Shown: in pieces, positions 26,791 through 34,682 of the stretch
Layout: each line of letters opens with the position of its first letter
Position numbering within the stretch: position 1 is the stretch's first letter
DNA from: Cohaesibacter sp.
GTDB taxonomy: Bacteria; Pseudomonadota; Alphaproteobacteria; Rhizobiales; Cohaesibacteraceae
DNA: 64,000 nt
Direction: 5' to 3'
NCBI GenBank assembly: GCA_025210795.1
Contig: JAOAQZ010000020.1
Coordinates: forward strand, 368,638 to 432,637
Position numbers and translations under genes: made by a program
The notes under the pieces: generated by a model
What the model saw: only the letters and a program-made list of their open reading frames with translations
Database searches by the model: none
Told to the model about the DNA's origin: nothing

Positions 26791-27339
26791 CTACTCCTTA
26801 GCTTTTTTAGCAGCCTTCTTCGCCTTGGTCACAACCGATGGGCGCGTTTCTTCTAACGCAGCTTCATAGCGTTCCATTTGTATTTTCATCAATGAACCCG
26901 GGAGTGAAAATGAGGCGAGGAACACGAATGTAGCCAATCCAAGAAATGCCATCTGCAACCACTTCAGAACCTCTACCGACGCCGGAGGTGTCAAATACAT
27001 AGCCAAGGCTGTTCCCAAAGTTAGAAGGTACAGGAAAAACAGAAGCTTCTGCCTGAACAGCTTTCGCCTCACGGTCTCCTTCATCTGCTGCAATTCTTGC
27101 CAATTCTTCGCCGCTTGCAACGTGGGTTCAGCTATGAATGTGATCACTGCGATCAAAAAGCCAGCCAAGATAGAGAAGATCGTGACAACGGTGTTCACTG
27201 CATCAGGATTATTGGAAACCATTGGTTGGAAGCGGTAGCCGACGATCCCAGACACACCCAACGCAATGGTAAGTTTTGTCAATCGCCACCAGTCTATCTG
27301 CTTTAACGCATTCGCCACACTATGCCTCCACTTGGCCAT
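26791..27339 (-). CDS. Small multi-pass membrane protein, partner of the upstream soluble protein
   Basis: The 182-residue protein has about four hydrophobic segments (near 22-36, 48-68, 97-115, 125-148) and a Lys/Ala-rich cytoplasmic tail ending KKAAKKAKE. Its start overlaps the end of the 311-residue gene by 20 bases, so the two are translationally coupled. I do not recognise a family. Coupled soluble plus membrane pairs on islands are often anti-phage modules in which the membrane protein is the killing effector; this is only a hypothesis here. Confidence 0.65.
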   Translation of the reverse strand: MAKWRHSVANALKQIDWWRLTKLTIALGVSGIVGYRFQPMVSNNPDAVNTVVTIFSILAGFLIAVITFIAEPTLQAAKNWQELQQMKETVRRKLFRQKLLFFLYLLTLGTALAMYLTPPASVEVLKWLQMAFLGLATFVFLASFSLPGSLMKIQMERYEAALEETRPSVVTKAKKAAKKAKE

Positions 27340-28255
27340 TCTCCATCAGTTCACCAATGTACTCTTGCATAGCTTCCCATGCTTGAAAAACGCTTACTGA
27401 GTTCGCAGCCGCCTCTAGCTTAACCTGTTTGCGGACAGAAACCTCGTTCGGTTTAATGGTGTCACCATTGCCGAGGTGGATTATGTAGCTCTCAGATTCT
27501 TCATCTTCCACGACTTCCTCAGACAACTGCGCCAACCCTTCCTTCGCTGCGTTCAGGTCACCTTTAGGGACATTGATTGACACCTTCATCGTGCCTTTTT
27601 CTGCCTGCCGAATTTGTTCTACAGTTTCGTCTTGGCCGGTTATTGCTTGAAATGCATTTCCTAAACTGTCGGTGATGTTGTGCCAGACACCGCCACCTCC
27701 GGCTCCATCAATCAACTCTGCCGCTGTTGCCTCTGCAATGTCTATCTCAAGATCCACACGTTTTACGCCCACGGCTTCAATGATCGCAACCTTGTCAGGA
27801 TTGGCAATTCTCACCAATTCAAATTGGCGCGATGCGTCATCAAATCCTGCCTTGCGAAATAACTGCTGGAAGTAGATGCGGAGTGAGCCAGCATTTCGAC
27901 CGCAATTCATACAAATCACGTGATTGTCTTTGACCAGCGCCATCAGATCAGAGTTTAGAAAGTTTTCACCCGGCTCAGGCGCTTGCTCTCCAATGTCCAC
28001 TTCAGGGGCAGGGGCTGTCTGGATTGTGCCCACGCCTTGTCCATCGGTGTAACGCCCGCAATGCACGGCAAACCCAACAGCGTTTAGATCGAGAGAACGA
28101 AGACCTGTCGTCGCTCGGTCGCCAACGACAGTGATTGTTCTTTCGGCTTGTGTCCCAAACTGCCCCCACGCCTGCCGGACCAATTGCTCAAGATTTTGTC
28201 CATCATCAAGGAACCGGGCTCGCCTGTATTCAAGCGTCTTAGTTTGCTTCGCCAA
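27320..28255 (-). CDS. Soluble protein of unknown function coupled to a membrane protein
   Basis: The 311-residue protein starts MAKQTKTLEYRRARFLDDG. It contains a short Cys pair (ICMNCGRNAG, about 114-123) before YFQQLFRKAGF, and an acidic Glu-rich stretch near 245-255. The first 200 residues resemble in layout the DUF6731-like proteins of islands, but I cannot confirm this. No enzyme motif is seen. It is the first gene of a two-gene unit with the membrane protein at 26791. Confidence 0.6.
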   Translation of the reverse strand: MAKQTKTLEYRRARFLDDGQNLEQLVRQAWGQFGTQAERTITVVGDRATTGLRSLDLNAVGFAVHCGRYTDGQGVGTIQTAPAPEVDIGEQAPEPGENFLNSDLMALVKDNHVICMNCGRNAGSLRIYFQQLFRKAGFDDASRQFELVRIANPDKVAIIEAVGVKRVDLEIDIAEATAAELIDGAGGGGVWHNITDSLGNAFQAITGQDETVEQIRQAEKGTMKVSINVPKGDLNAAKEGLAQLSEEVVEDEESESYIIHLGNGDTIKPNEVSVRKQVKLEAAANSVSVFQAWEAMQEYIGELMENGQVEA

Positions 28256-28766
28256 AAGTGTTTCTCCAAAAATCTAAATTTTCGCAATGGTCGAAACTAT
28301 ATTTATTTGCCGAGGCGATTGCAACAATAGGTTGATTTTTTAAAAAAAACTTGCCACCAATTTTTATGATGCGTGATTTTCACCTTTGCCGAATGCCCGT
28401 TTGAGCTAATAGAGCGGCCATTGTTTTCATCAGTCGCGAAGTCAGCTTTGTCCCAAAAGTGGAAATTCGTGCCAAATGCAGCGAAGGTACCCAAAGAGCC
28501 CATATTGGTGACTTGCCCAAAACATCGTTCCGCTCCGCCTTTCTCACATGGGCGGCAGGCAATGAAGTCCGGGAATTCGATCCTTTGGATGAACCCGCCT
28601 TCTCTCGATAGATACTTGATCAGCACGGACGGCCCTAAGTTGCCTTTCGGGAGCATATAAGTCATTTCGGATAGCTGACATTCACTGCACCAGCGAACAG
28701 CACCAACGGCGAGCGACGGCTAAACGGACGAGCAGTCAACTAGCAATTTAATCGAGAGTAGATCAT
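28256..28766. other. Stretch with overlapping uncertain open frames
   Basis: A minus-strand frame (28303-28665, 120 codons, with an internal CRPCEKGGAERC stretch) and a plus-strand frame (28373-28660, 95 codons) overlap. Neither has a clear ribosome site. The minus-strand frame is somewhat more protein-like, but neither is called as a gene. Confidence 0.35.
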
Positions 28767-30224
28767 TCACCCCGAATTTGATACGTTGCCAATCTCCTTT
28801 TGCCACACTCGCCAGCGACGGTTGAACTCCGGCCAGTCAAGCTCGTCTTTCGCCCAATGCGCCAGATCGCCCTCGCCAGCGTGCATGTCTACGGGCAGTC
28901 CCGTGACCGAACCATCCCCGAAAGCGGCTGCGAGAAATTCGCGGGGAACGTCAATCCCTTTCAGATCAACTGATTTAAAGGCTGAGCCGCGGTTGGAGGC
29001 GGCTCCTAAGTTGGTGGCTGTGTCAAATTCCGCTCTTTGAAACAGCGCACCCTGAATATCCGCATCCGAAAGATCACAGCCCTGCAACTTCGTGGATTCG
29101 AAGATGGCGCCTTTGAGTATGGCTCTGCAGCACTGCGCCTCGCGCATGTTTGTTCCAGTCAATCGCGTGAAGGTCATCTTTGCCTCTATAAAATTCGAGC
29201 TCTTCAAATTTGCCTCTTTAAAATCGGTCCCCTGCAGGTGTGACCTCTGGAACCTGATCCCATGAAGATCTAGCCTTGCGCAGCTAGCGGCTTGGAGAGC
29301 CACATCGCTTAGGTTAAATTTCCAACCTTGGCTGCGCGATGCAACGTGATCGTTGTCCTTAGAGTCTATCGACCGCAAGGTGGCTAGAAGTACGAGAGCC
29401 ATCGACACATCAGCTCTTGTGCGTAGCTGCCTCGTCCAATGCCAGAGTGAAGTATTGCCCCTATCGGAGAAATCAGCCTTCTCTGATGGAACCCAGATTG
29501 GTGCAGCCCGTTCCGCCATTTTTGAAGGGGAATTTTCTTGGATGTAAGCCGCCAGGAGTCGCAGGATCCTTGATCGGTCATGGAGGCTCAAACGATAGAC
29601 ACGCTCAAGCAAACCCAAGGCACCAAGTCTTACCTCGATATTTGGAACAGAAACCTCAAATTCTTTCCAGGGCTCGCTTTCAAGCTTGGTATCTTCAGCC
29701 CGCATATCAATGCCAGATCGTGATGTTTCGTTATCATGCCACTCAAGGAATTTTTGGCTTCTACCATTCTGCGAGTAGGTGACATTTCTCCCGATTTGTT
29801 TGACGAGACGAGTTGTCCCTAGCCCTTCAACTGCCTTGTTGATCTGATCGATGACGTGGCTCTCTTCGGCAGTCTTCGTCTGCCGTTCAGTCATGAAGAT
29901 CCGTATCAAAGCGATCGGCGTGCCAAGAACGCCGCCTAGCGTTGTCATTAGGCCGACGAAGGCCAGAACATACCAGCGTAAAAGTTCGGGGTCTGACCCA
30001 AGTTTTTCGTAGATCGTTTCCGCAACCCGCCAGAGCAGGAAGATATTGCCGAGAAGGAGTGAGCCCCAAATTGGAGCAAAGAAAGGCAAGAACCCACGGA
30101 TGGCTTTCAGGTGCCAACCTTTAGTGGTGTGAACCTGCCTATACACTACGAGCGCCACCGCAGCGAGGGTAAGGTACAGGGCTAAGGCCTGAAAAAAAAG
30201 ATTTCCAAATATCTGATCAGCCAT
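28767..30224 (-). CDS. Membrane-anchored pentapeptide-repeat protein
   Basis: Read from the ATG at 30224 the product has 485 residues. Three N-terminal membrane segments (about 8-28, 42-65, 80-103) are followed by a cytoplasmic domain. Residues about 305-430 form pentapeptide repeats of the A(D/N)LXX type (e.g. LQGTDFKEANLKSSNF), which fold as a right-handed beta-helix. The frame stays open upstream to 30494 with another ATG, so a form 90 residues longer is possible. Pentapeptide domains serve in DNA mimicry or protein scaffolding; with membrane anchors they occur in defence and signalling loci. The function here is unknown. Confidence 0.75.
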   Translation of the reverse strand: MADQIFGNLFFQALALYLTLAAVALVVYRQVHTTKGWHLKAIRGFLPFFAPIWGSLLLGNIFLLWRVAETIYEKLGSDPELLRWYVLAFVGLMTTLGGVLGTPIALIRIFMTERQTKTAEESHVIDQINKAVEGLGTTRLVKQIGRNVTYSQNGRSQKFLEWHDNETSRSGIDMRAEDTKLESEPWKEFEVSVPNIEVRLGALGLLERVYRLSLHDRSRILRLLAAYIQENSPSKMAERAAPIWVPSEKADFSDRGNTSLWHWTRQLRTRADVSMALVLLATLRSIDSKDNDHVASRSQGWKFNLSDVALQAASCARLDLHGIRFQRSHLQGTDFKEANLKSSNFIEAKMTFTRLTGTNMREAQCCRAILKGAIFESTKLQGCDLSDADIQGALFQRAEFDTATNLGAASNRGSAFKSVDLKGIDVPREFLAAAFGDGSVTGLPVDMHAGEGDLAHWAKDELDWPEFNRRWRVWQKEIGNVSNSG

Positions 30225-30534
30225 GGTAGGCACTATCTCCCAAATCTCCCCCAATCTTGCCAATGGCTTTCCGGTTGCGCAAAACGGGTCGTGCGGTAGA
30301 TTTCCGCAGTAGCTCAAATCAATCCATGATACACCTAGACTCAAAGACCGGCGACAAGTGGGAATCCGATATGCAATGGGACCGTCGATTGTAAAGCAAT
30401 CTAGAAGTCCGCTCTGCTCGTTCTGACTTGAATTTCTCTTTGATGCAACGAAAGTCAGCTTTCCGCCCTTTGTCGACATCGCTGTAACTTCCAAGTATAC
30501 CCTGCAGTGACGGGCGAATGTTACGCTTCAGGCG

Positions 30535-30597
30535 TCACATCAGGGTTGACAGCGACTATTTGTGACTTGGTAGCCTTAGGCCTAAACCCTGAGGTGA
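30535..30597. promoter_or_regulatory. Inverted-repeat pair upstream of the serine recombinase
   Basis: TCACATCAGGGTT (30535-30547) is matched in inverted orientation by AACCCTGAGGTGA (30585-30597) with one mismatch, ending 3 bases before the recombinase ATG. GTGACGG/GGCGTCAC lies just outside. This layout suits a res-type crossover or an autoregulatory operator. Confidence 0.5.
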
Positions 30598-30600
30598 CAT

Positions 30601-31161
30601 ATGGCAAAAATTGGCTATGCCCGCGTTAGCACGCATGAGCAAGATCTGGAAATTCAGCAAAACCGGCTTGAGGCTGAAGGATGCGGTTTGATCCGGTCAG
30701 AAAAGGTATCAGGCGGTAGTCGGGCTAATCGCGAAGAGCTGGCAACCATCCTTGAATTTCTGCGCCCCGAAGATGAGCTGATGGTGACCCGGCTGGATCG
30801 GCTTGGCCGAGATACCCGCGACGTTCTGAACATCATTCACGAATGTGAGCAGAAGGGCGCGTTTGTGACTGTCCTTGACCCTTACGTTTCCACCAAGGGC
30901 GACATGGGCCAGATCGTTATGACGGTCCTGGGCATGGTCGCCCAAATGGAGCGCCGCTTCATCAAGGAACGCCAGCGCGAAGGTATTGAGCGAGCCAAGC
31001 AGCAAGGCAAGTACAAAGGCGGTCAGCAGCGAATTGATCGAGAGAAAGTGCTGCTCATGAAATCAGAAGGTAAGGGCCCTAGCGCCATAGCCTCCGCATT
31101 AGGCTGTTCGCGGATGCAGATCTACCGAATTCTTCAAGCAAACGGACAGCCCAGCTCCTAA
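30601..31161 (+). CDS. Serine recombinase (resolvase/invertase family)
   Basis: The 186-residue protein has the resolvase catalytic domain with Ser10 in GYARVSTHEQDL, the conserved RLDRLGRDTRDVL, and MVAQMERRFIKERQREGI leading to a C-terminal HTH (about 145-182: GPSAIASALGCSRMQIYRIL). It would resolve dimers or invert a segment. There is no transposase beside it, so it may serve dimer resolution of the excised element or be a relic of a Tn3-type unit. Confidence 0.9.
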   Translation: MAKIGYARVSTHEQDLEIQQNRLEAEGCGLIRSEKVSGGSRANREELATILEFLRPEDELMVTRLDRLGRDTRDVLNIIHECEQKGAFVTVLDPYVSTKGDMGQIVMTVLGMVAQMERRFIKERQREGIERAKQQGKYKGGQQRIDREKVLLMKSEGKGPSAIASALGCSRMQIYRILQANGQPSS

Positions 31162-31403
31162 CCATCTGCGATGGCTAACAGGTAAAGAGGGCGGATTCCT
31201 GATTTTCGCTGTAGGCAATATTAATGACGGCAGCTCGGACCTTTCAGACCTATGCTATATGGCAGTTTAAAGGGTCCAGTTTCAGAAATCTTCAAGGCTC
31301 ATCGACTTTCCTACATGCTCTTCTGAAGTTGTCTATGAGCCAACGGTAAATTGTTTGAACTGGCCGATGCGTAGTAGCACCGGCCTGTTCTTTTCATTCA
31401 TCC

Positions 31404-31868
31404 CTATTTCTGGCCTGCTTCATAATAGGGTTTGGTCTTGTTTTCCAGTGACCCGCCAAATGCATAGACGGTATATTGGGCGTTGGGATCGTAACCCATG
31501 CCAAGAGAACCCTCTGGCATGCCTGGCACCGCGATGCCTTTGATGTCCGGACGTTCTTTCAGCATTTTTGCCAGAGCTGCCGGGTGGACATGACCTTCGA
31601 CGACATATCCGTCAATCACGGCGGTGTGGCAGCTTTCCATATCTTCCGGCACATCGAACTTCTGTTTCGCCCAATTGAGATCGTCGATGTTTTTTGTCTC
31701 AATCTTATAGCCAAGCTGTTCGAGTGCCTTGGCCCATGTGCTGCAGCATCCGCAATACTCGTTTTTGTAAACCGTCATCGCTCCCGAGTCAGCAAAGCTG
31801 TCTTGAGAGGTGAGGGTCATGCCAGCGACGATGAGCATGGAGGCGAAGAGAGATTTTTTGAAGGACAT
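31404..31868 (-). CDS. Periplasmic DUF411 metal-binding protein
   Basis: The 154-residue precursor has a signal peptide (about 1-26). The mature domain has YCGCCSTW (C39, C41, C42) followed by ESCHTAVIDGYVVEGHVHPAA, the DUF411 signature. These Cys and His residues suggest copper or silver binding; DUF411 proteins occur in many metal-resistance clusters. It is transcribed leftward, opposite the oxidase genes, and heads the metal module. Confidence 0.85.
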   Translation of the reverse strand: MSFKKSLFASMLIVAGMTLTSQDSFADSGAMTVYKNEYCGCCSTWAKALEQLGYKIETKNIDDLNWAKQKFDVPEDMESCHTAVIDGYVVEGHVHPAALAKMLKERPDIKGIAVPGMPEGSLGMGYDPNAQYTVYAFGGSLENKTKPYYEAGQK

Positions 31869-31989
31869 GATTGTACCTTTCCCGCTCCCCTTGATGGAGA
31901 GAGCTATTCATCTGATTTAAAAGAAGAGTAAATGGCCGTGCAAACTAATCTGTTCGGCCTGTTTGGTTCAGACGATGGGAGGGCGGAGG

Positions 31990-32286
31990 CTAGCCTTTGG
32001 CTCGATTGCTGCCAACGCTGCAGTTCTGATCCATAGGGATGGTCGCTGGACTGAGGGCAACCATCAAGCAACAATCCATCATGCAGGCCGAAATCTCTGA
32101 TTGGCAACCGGGCCCAAGACTTGCGCAGGGATCTTCATGATCAGGTTCGAATATCATTGCCTTGTCAGCAGACTGCTCCATACCCGCATCGCTATGTATT
32201 GAGACGTCAGATGTCCCGTGAACAGCGACAGGCAAAGCCAAAAACAGCACAACAAGAATGATGTTCAGAACAAAACGCATAATCAT
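31990..32286 (-). CDS. Small secreted Cys/Met-rich protein
   Basis: The 98-residue product starts with a hydrophobic signal (MRFVLNIILVVLFLALPVAVHG). The mature part is rich in Cys (PCASLGPGCQ, SACMMDCCLM) and Met, which suits periplasmic copper binding. I do not recognise a family. It lies 121 bp upstream of the DUF411 gene on the same strand and may be co-transcribed. An alternative start is the second Met. Confidence 0.6.
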   Translation of the reverse strand: MIMRFVLNIILVVLFLALPVAVHGTSDVSIHSDAGMEQSADKAMIFEPDHEDPCASLGPGCQSEISACMMDCCLMVALSPATIPMDQNCSVGSNRAKG

Positions 32287-32814
32287 TTTCTAGCAGAAGT
32301 GACATAGGGCAGATTTGATTTTAGTCACCTCATTATAACGCGATTAGCTCATCAGGTCTTTGATTAATACTTCAATGATCAAGCCGATCCTCCTACCAAG
32401 GCGGCCCTTGCCAAATCCCCTTCAATATCTGTTTCTTATGATTTTCTTCTTTCTGAGTTTCTGCGTGGGGGCAAGATAGATATATCGCTTCTTAAAGGAA
32501 GCGTGTTGCCGGGCGTTATGATACCGGGGAAGGCCATGGCTCCGGCGGGCAGCTTTGGTCTGATGAGCATGGCGCTGAGAAGGTGAAGTTAACTTATTAT
32601 GTTTTCAAGGCTTGACCTTCCAGTAAGTGGAAGTCGTAATATGGAAAACTTGATTGCGTTTTGGAGCCTAGAAACGAGAAAGCGTTTCGCCGGTAAAAGG
32701 CGTGTTTGCAGGGTGAGATCCGCCCCATCGCGGGCTTCTGATCACGGCGACTAAGCATGGTTTCGCACAGAATGAGGTTGGGAATTTGCAAGGCATCTTT
32801 AGGGCAAATAGATC
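32287..32814. other. Intergenic region between the divergent arms of the metal module
   Basis: It probably holds divergent promoters. A plus-strand frame open from 32368 to 32586, without an early start codon, reads like a protein fragment (LLKGSVLPGVMIPGKAMAPA) and may be a gene remnant. No other gene is seen. Confidence 0.45.
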
Positions 32815-33165
32815 ATGATGCGACTTATGGCTCGCTATGGAACACTGGGATTGGTGCTGACAATGTTTGGCATGATGTCGCTTGTTCTGGTGGGAGGCAG
32901 CTTTGGTCATGCTCACGAAATTGCTGGGAATGGGGCTGATCATCATTCCATCCGTGACGGTGATAACCCAACTGATCACCATCATGACCATGAATCGCAT
33001 GTTGATCGTGATGGTTCGCTCCATTGCGGATCTTCTATTCTGTCCTTGGTCTCACTGCAGAATTCTTTGCCTACCGGTATCAAGGAGAGGGTCAATGGAG
33101 CCTTGGCTCCAGATCTGATTGCCCGGATTTTGGCCCCGGAACCGCCGCCACCCCGTCTCGCCTGA
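32815..33165 (+). CDS. Small secreted His-rich protein, DUF2946/CopL-like
   Basis: The 116-residue protein has one N-terminal membrane or signal segment (about 8-28). A His/Asp-rich middle follows (DHHSIRDGDNPTDHHHDHES, about 42-61), then a single HCGSS motif and the proline-rich end APEPPPPRLA. This plan matches small copper-locus proteins of the DUF2946/CopL group. His clusters suggest metal binding outside the membrane. It starts the rightward operon of cytochromes and oxidases, 50 bp before the first cytochrome. Confidence 0.65.
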   Translation: MMRLMARYGTLGLVLTMFGMMSLVLVGGSFGHAHEIAGNGADHHSIRDGDNPTDHHHDHESHVDRDGSLHCGSSILSLVSLQNSLPTGIKERVNGALAPDLIARILAPEPPPPRLA

Positions 33166-33214
33166 TTGAATGTGAAGCAAGTTTTCCGATTTCAATCAAT
33201 AGGCGATTTTCAAA

Positions 33215-33787
33215 ATGAAAAAACTGATCCTCACGACTACAGCCGTAGCACTCACTGTTGCAATCAGTCTTCCGGTCACCGTTTTTGCCCATGGCGGTGC
33301 TACAGGCGTCGTTAAAGAACGCATGGATGCCATGGGCATGATGGGTGATGCCGTCAAAGCCCTTAAGGACATGATGCAAGGCAAGACAGCCTTAAATGCC
33401 GAGATAGTACGCAAGCAGGCTGCAATCATCCAGAAGCATTCCGGTGAAGCGCTAACCAAGACGTTTCCTGAAGGTTCACTTGATAAGCCCACCGAGGCCA
33501 AGCCGGAAATCTGGACCGATTGGGAGCGCTTTACAGCGCTTGCCAATCAGTTGGAGAGTTATGCAGAAGGTCTTGGTCTTGCCGCTGACAATGGCGTCCA
33601 GATGGGCGAAGGCATGGGATCTGGCATGGGTGCAATGATGGGTGGCAGCGGCACAATGGGCCAGATGATGGGGAGCGGTCAGGTGCGGCCCGAAGATCTT
33701 GCTAAAATGCCGGTGCAAGGGGTCTTTACAATGATGGTTCAGACCTGTTCAGCCTGCCATACTGACTTTCGTGTTGAGAAGAAATAG
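33215..33787 (+). CDS. c-type cytochrome with a Met/Gly-rich insert
   Basis: The 190-residue precursor has a signal peptide (cut after VFAH-type sequence near 26) and a four-helix cytochrome c556/c'-like layout, with the single haem motif CSACH at 178-182 near the C-terminus. Residues 130-152 contain eight Met in 23 residues among Gly (e.g. MGEGMGSGMGAMMGG), placed before the last helix. Met/Gly-rich stretches bind Cu(I) in other periplasmic proteins, so this cytochrome may meet copper directly. It precedes the di-haem cytochrome by 3 bases. Confidence 0.85.
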   Translation: MKKLILTTTAVALTVAISLPVTVFAHGGATGVVKERMDAMGMMGDAVKALKDMMQGKTALNAEIVRKQAAIIQKHSGEALTKTFPEGSLDKPTEAKPEIWTDWERFTALANQLESYAEGLGLAADNGVQMGEGMGSGMGAMMGGSGTMGQMMGSGQVRPEDLAKMPVQGVFTMMVQTCSACHTDFRVEKK

Positions 33788-33790
33788 CTC

Positions 33791-34681
33791 ATGAAGAAGC
33801 TAGGACTTCTGGTGATTGCGGCCTTGGTATTGCCCGGGGCTGCTTTCACAACACTTGATCATTGGCCGATTGGCCAGGAGCCTGATCTGGATATGGTGAA
33901 GGGTGTTCCTGAGCGCGGTGCCTATCTGGCGCGCATGTCTGGATGTATTGCTTGTCATACCAACTTTAAGGGTGGTGGCAAGCCTTTGGCTGGTGGGGTG
34001 GCGCTCAAAACCGATTTTGGAACTTTCTACTCACCCAACCTCACGACCCATAAGATTGAGGGTATCGGCGATTGGACGGTCAATGACTTTGCCAAGGCAG
34101 TTCGTCAGGGCGTGTCCCCAGAGGGGAGGCCTTACTATCCGGCTTTCCCTTATCCGTTTTATACCAAGATGAGTGATCAAGATATTGCCGATCTGTGGGC
34201 TGCGTTTCAAACGGTGCCAGCCGTTGTCGACGCTTCAAAATCGCAAGATCTGGGCTTTCCATTCAATGTGAGGGCCTTGCTCAAGCTCTGGCGGATGCTG
34301 TTCTTTGATCAGGCTTCGTTTGAACCCAAGGAAGGGAAAAGCGAGATGTGGCAACGCGGCCAATATATCGTTGAAGGGCCAGCCCATTGCGCTGCCTGCC
34401 ATACGCCACGCAATCTGCTGGGAGCCAGGCAGGCAGAGCTGGAGCTGCATGGAGCCGATAAATTGCCGGATGGTGGTAAATCTCCATCAATCACAGCATC
34501 GGCGTTGAAAAAACGTGGTTGGGACAAAGACAGTCTTTCCTATGCTCTGCAATCTGGTCTCACACCTCAAGGAGATGTGTTTGGCGGATCAATGGGAGAA
34601 GTGGTGCGAGATGGTACTGCTTTTCTAAGTCAACAAGACCGTGAGGCCATCGCCATCTATTTGCTGGATCTGGATGAATGA
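33791..34681 (+). CDS. Di-haem c-type cytochrome
   Basis: The 296-residue periplasmic protein has a signal or anchor at 1-20 and two haem motifs, CIACH (C52-H56) and CAACH (C200-H204). It resembles the cytochrome subunits that accept electrons from periplasmic dehydrogenases: GVALKTDFGTFYSPNLT and ADLWAAFQTVPAV are typical stretches. Its stop is 1 base before the multicopper oxidase start, which suggests that the two proteins work together. Confidence 0.87.
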   Translation: MKKLGLLVIAALVLPGAAFTTLDHWPIGQEPDLDMVKGVPERGAYLARMSGCIACHTNFKGGGKPLAGGVALKTDFGTFYSPNLTTHKIEGIGDWTVNDFAKAVRQGVSPEGRPYYPAFPYPFYTKMSDQDIADLWAAFQTVPAVVDASKSQDLGFPFNVRALLKLWRMLFFDQASFEPKEGKSEMWQRGQYIVEGPAHCAACHTPRNLLGARQAELELHGADKLPDGGKSPSITASALKKRGWDKDSLSYALQSGLTPQGDVFGGSMGEVVRDGTAFLSQQDREAIAIYLLDLDE

Positions 34682-34682
34682 T

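Noticed and set aside
28373..28660. A 95-codon plus-strand frame
   Set aside because: No ribosome site; it overlaps a comparable frame on the other strand and neither can be supported.
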